From Bacteroidia bacterium (GTDB lineage: Bacteria; Bacteroidota; Bacteroidia; Flavobacteriales; Flavobacteriaceae): 6,119 nucleotides of DNA. How positions within the stretch are numbered: the first letter of the stretch is position 1; every line of letters begins with the position of its first letter. The stretch is taken from positions 1 to 6,119 of the forward strand of contig JAUIJW010000146.1 in the NCBI GenBank assembly GCA_030431085.1. Direction: 5' to 3'. Of the stretch, positions 4,471 to 6,119 are shown piece after piece. The position numbers were made by a program, and so were the translations under genes. Under the pieces are notes generated by a model that worked only from the letters and a program-made list of their open reading frames with translations, made no database searches and was not told the DNA's origin.

Positions 4471-6119
4471 ATGAACAAGACAATAAATATAAATTTGGGA
4501 GGTGTATTTTTTCATATTGATGAAATTGCTTATCAAAAATTAAAAAACTACCTCAATGCCATACGTAGATCTTTAAGTGATGATCCTAATGGTAGAGAAG
4601 AAATTATCACCGATATTGAGTCTAGAATAGGTGAGTTACTATCAGAGAAAATCAAAGATGTTCGTCAGGTGGTCAATGAAAATGATATTGATGAAATTAT
4701 TGATATTATGGGTAAACCAGAAGACTATATGGTTGATGATGATATGTTTAATGATGATACTTATAGCAGTTATAAAAGCAATCAAAAGAAATTATATAGA
4801 GATGGTGATGATAAATTTCTAGGGGGTGTATCTTCTGGATTAGCACATTATTTTAACATAGATGTAATCTGGATTAGATTAGCGTGGCTCGTTGCTGCAT
4901 TTGGGTTCGGATTTGGATTCTTATTATATATCATTCTATGGATTCTTTTGCCTCAGGCCAATACCACCGCAGAAAAACTTGAGATGGAAGGTGAAGATGT
5001 GAATATTTCTAACATAGAAAAAAAAATTAAAGAAGAGATTGCGCATGCTTCAGATAAGGTAAAAAATGGGATTGTTGATGCCTCAGAAAAGGTTAAAAAT
5101 GCCGATTTTAAAAAATACCAAAGTAAAGCAAAATCTGGTGCTCAAGATATAGTAGAAACCCTGAGCAAAATTTTTGGAACTCTATTTATGATTTTCGGTA
5201 AATTTATAGGTGTGATACTTATTATCATATCGGTAATAACCGTATTAAGCTTATTGGTAAGCTTATTTACTTTAGGGTCAATAGATTTTTTTCATAATGA
5301 TTGGCTTTATGACCAATCGTTTTTATACCATAAGTCAGGTCTGCCTATTTGGGTGGTTTCAATTTTAATTTTTCTACTGGTGGGCATACCATTTATTTTC
5401 CTATTCTTTTTAGGATTGTTGATTTTGTCTAGAAAAAGTAAAAACCTTGGAAAAACAGGTACATTATCACTTTTAGGTATTTGGATTGTGGCTCTTTTAT
5501 TTACCATTTACTTCGGTGCTAAAGAATATATGCTTAATGCTTTTGAAAATACTGTAACACAAACCGAACTTGTGTCGTCTTTAACTACAGATACCCTTAA
5601 TGTTAAAATGATTGATAGTAAAAACTTGGCTGTATATGATGAATTAAAACGTCGTTGGAATAATGAAGTGGTTTTTAATGAGCAAAATCAAAAGCTTATC
5701 TACTCTAATCATATCAACTTTAGAATTCTTCCAGCAAAAGATAATAAAGTCTCTGTTAAAATAAGAAAAAAGTCAAAAGGAGAAAGTGATAGAGCCGCTA
5801 GAGAAAAAGCAAAGTCAATCGATTATAATTACGATTATAGCGGTAATAATTTAGTGTTTAACGGATTTTTTCTCACAGATATTGAGCATCGTTACGCCGA
5901 GCAAAAAATGAATATTAACCTATATATTCCAGAGAATCAAATTATTTATTTAGATTCATCTATAGGCTCTTTTTTAGATGATGTAGATAATATTCAAAAC
6001 ATTTATGATGAAGACATGCCAAACCATCATTATCAAATGACAAAAGAAGGCTTAAATTGTTTGGACTGTACCGGTGAAGAAATGGTTGTAGGGGGTAGTG
6101 ATAAGGAATCTTTTAATAT
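4471..6119 (+). CDS. PspC-domain envelope stress protein with N-terminal HAAS-like domain (3' end off window)
   Basis: The frame stays open for 549 codons from the ATG to the window edge, so the C-terminus is missing. Residues about 1-90 are cytoplasmic and helical, with YQKLKNYLNAIRRSL (18-32), NGREEIITDIESRIGELL (37-54) and a closing MGKPEDY (80-86), as in HAAS signalling domains. Residues 107-162 are a PspC domain: FLGGVSSGLAHYF (116-128), IRLAWL (135-140) and LLYIILWILLPQ (151-162). A charged linker (163-230) has an 11-residue repeat, ASDKVKN / ASEKVKN. Further hydrophobic segments lie at about 234-266, 292-319 and 332-350. The tail from 351 onward is polar and strand-rich (INFRILPAKDNKVSVKIRKK, MNINLYIPENQIIYLDSSIG) and ends in a CxxC, C530-L-D-C533. 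It resembles the beta-rich tails of other PspC partners, and the outside location is predicted from topology. The start one base after the padR-type gene indicates an operon and likely control by it. PspC proteins respond to membrane damage. Confidence 0.88.
   Translation, partial: MNKTININLGGVFFHIDEIAYQKLKNYLNAIRRSLSDDPNGREEIITDIESRIGELLSEKIKDVRQVVNENDIDEIIDIMGKPEDYMVDDDMFNDDTYSSYKSNQKKLYRDGDDKFLGGVSSGLAHYFNIDVIWIRLAWLVAAFGFGFGFLLYIILWILLPQANTTAEKLEMEGEDVNISNIEKKIKEEIAHASDKVKNGIVDASEKVKNADFKKYQSKAKSGAQDIVETLSKIFGTLFMIFGKFIGVILIIISVITVLSLLVSLFTLGSIDFFHNDWLYDQSFLYHKSGLPIWVVSILIFLLVGIPFIFLFFLGLLILSRKSKNLGKTGTLSLLGIWIVALLFTIYFGAKEYMLNAFENTVTQTELVSSLTTDTLNVKMIDSKNLAVYDELKRRWNNEVVFNEQNQKLIYSNHINFRILPAKDNKVSVKIRKKSKGESDRAAREKAKSIDYNYDYSGNNLVFNGFFLTDIEHRYAEQKMNINLYIPENQIIYLDSSIGSFLDDVDNIQNIYDEDMPNHHYQMTKEGLNCLDCTGEEMVVGGSDKESFN
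5246..5267 (+). repeat. Short in-frame direct repeat TAAGCTTATT inside the PspC gene
   Basis: TAAGCTTATT occurs at 5246-5255 and 5258-5267, a 12-base period equal to four codons. It encodes the LSLLVSLF stretch of a membrane helix. It could be a small tandem duplication within a hydrophobic segment, where four-residue insertions are tolerated, or simply codon coincidence. Confidence 0.3.

Noticed and set aside
4631..4822. 63-codon plus-strand frame inside the PspC gene
   Set aside because: It is out of frame with the HAAS-like/PspC coding sequence, and its Met/Ile-rich translation comes from reading GAT-rich codons in another phase.
5307..5507. 66-codon minus-strand frame inside the PspC gene
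   Set aside because: It is antisense to membrane-helix codons of the PspC protein, with a low-complexity basic translation and no start context.
1..6119. Mobile element, phage, CRISPR or defence genes
   Set aside because: No transposase, integrase, terminal inverted repeats, spacer-repeat pattern or nuclease-type gene is visible, and base use is uniform across the window.

Overview
The window looks like chromosomal DNA of a low-GC member of the Bacteroidota, most likely a Flavobacteriaceae. The evidence is the AT-rich base use, the absence of clear AGGAGG-type ribosome binding sites, several copies of the Bacteroidota promoter (TTG, about 20 bases, then TAnnTTTG) just ahead of start codons, and gene families typical of the phylum (DUF4421, DUF4369 lipoprotein, flavobacterial PspC). 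I see no mobile element, CRISPR array, tRNA, rRNA or sign of recent transfer. No gene-free stretch exceeds about 150 bases.

Left part (1-2987). A DUF4421 outer-membrane-type protein on the minus strand is cut by the left edge of the window. It is divergent from a DUF819/YjcL-type multi-pass membrane protein. Next on the plus strand is a lipoprotein with a DUF4369 domain but no thioredoxin domain. It ends tail-to-tail with the following minus-strand gene, 3 bases away.

Middle (2991-4124). A DUF4442 hotdog-fold protein (minus) and a DUF4870 small membrane protein (plus) are divergent. The 150-base region between them carries a recognisable promoter for each and a tandem ATGTTAA repeat in the middle. 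A possible 21-residue hydrophobic peptide lies after DUF4870.

Right part (4125-6119). A PadR-family repressor is followed after one base by a long PspC protein that runs off the right edge. The PspC protein reads as an N-terminal HAAS-like helical domain, a PspC membrane domain, an 11-residue-repeat amphipathic helix, about three more membrane segments, and a beta-rich extracytoplasmic tail with a CxxC motif. This is the most system-like part of the window: an envelope-stress module in which the PadR repressor probably controls the membrane protein encoded with it. The pairing of PadR with HAAS and PspC with beta-rich tails is known, so I do not claim an entirely new system. The helical repeat, the CxxC and the possible micropeptide are the less familiar details.
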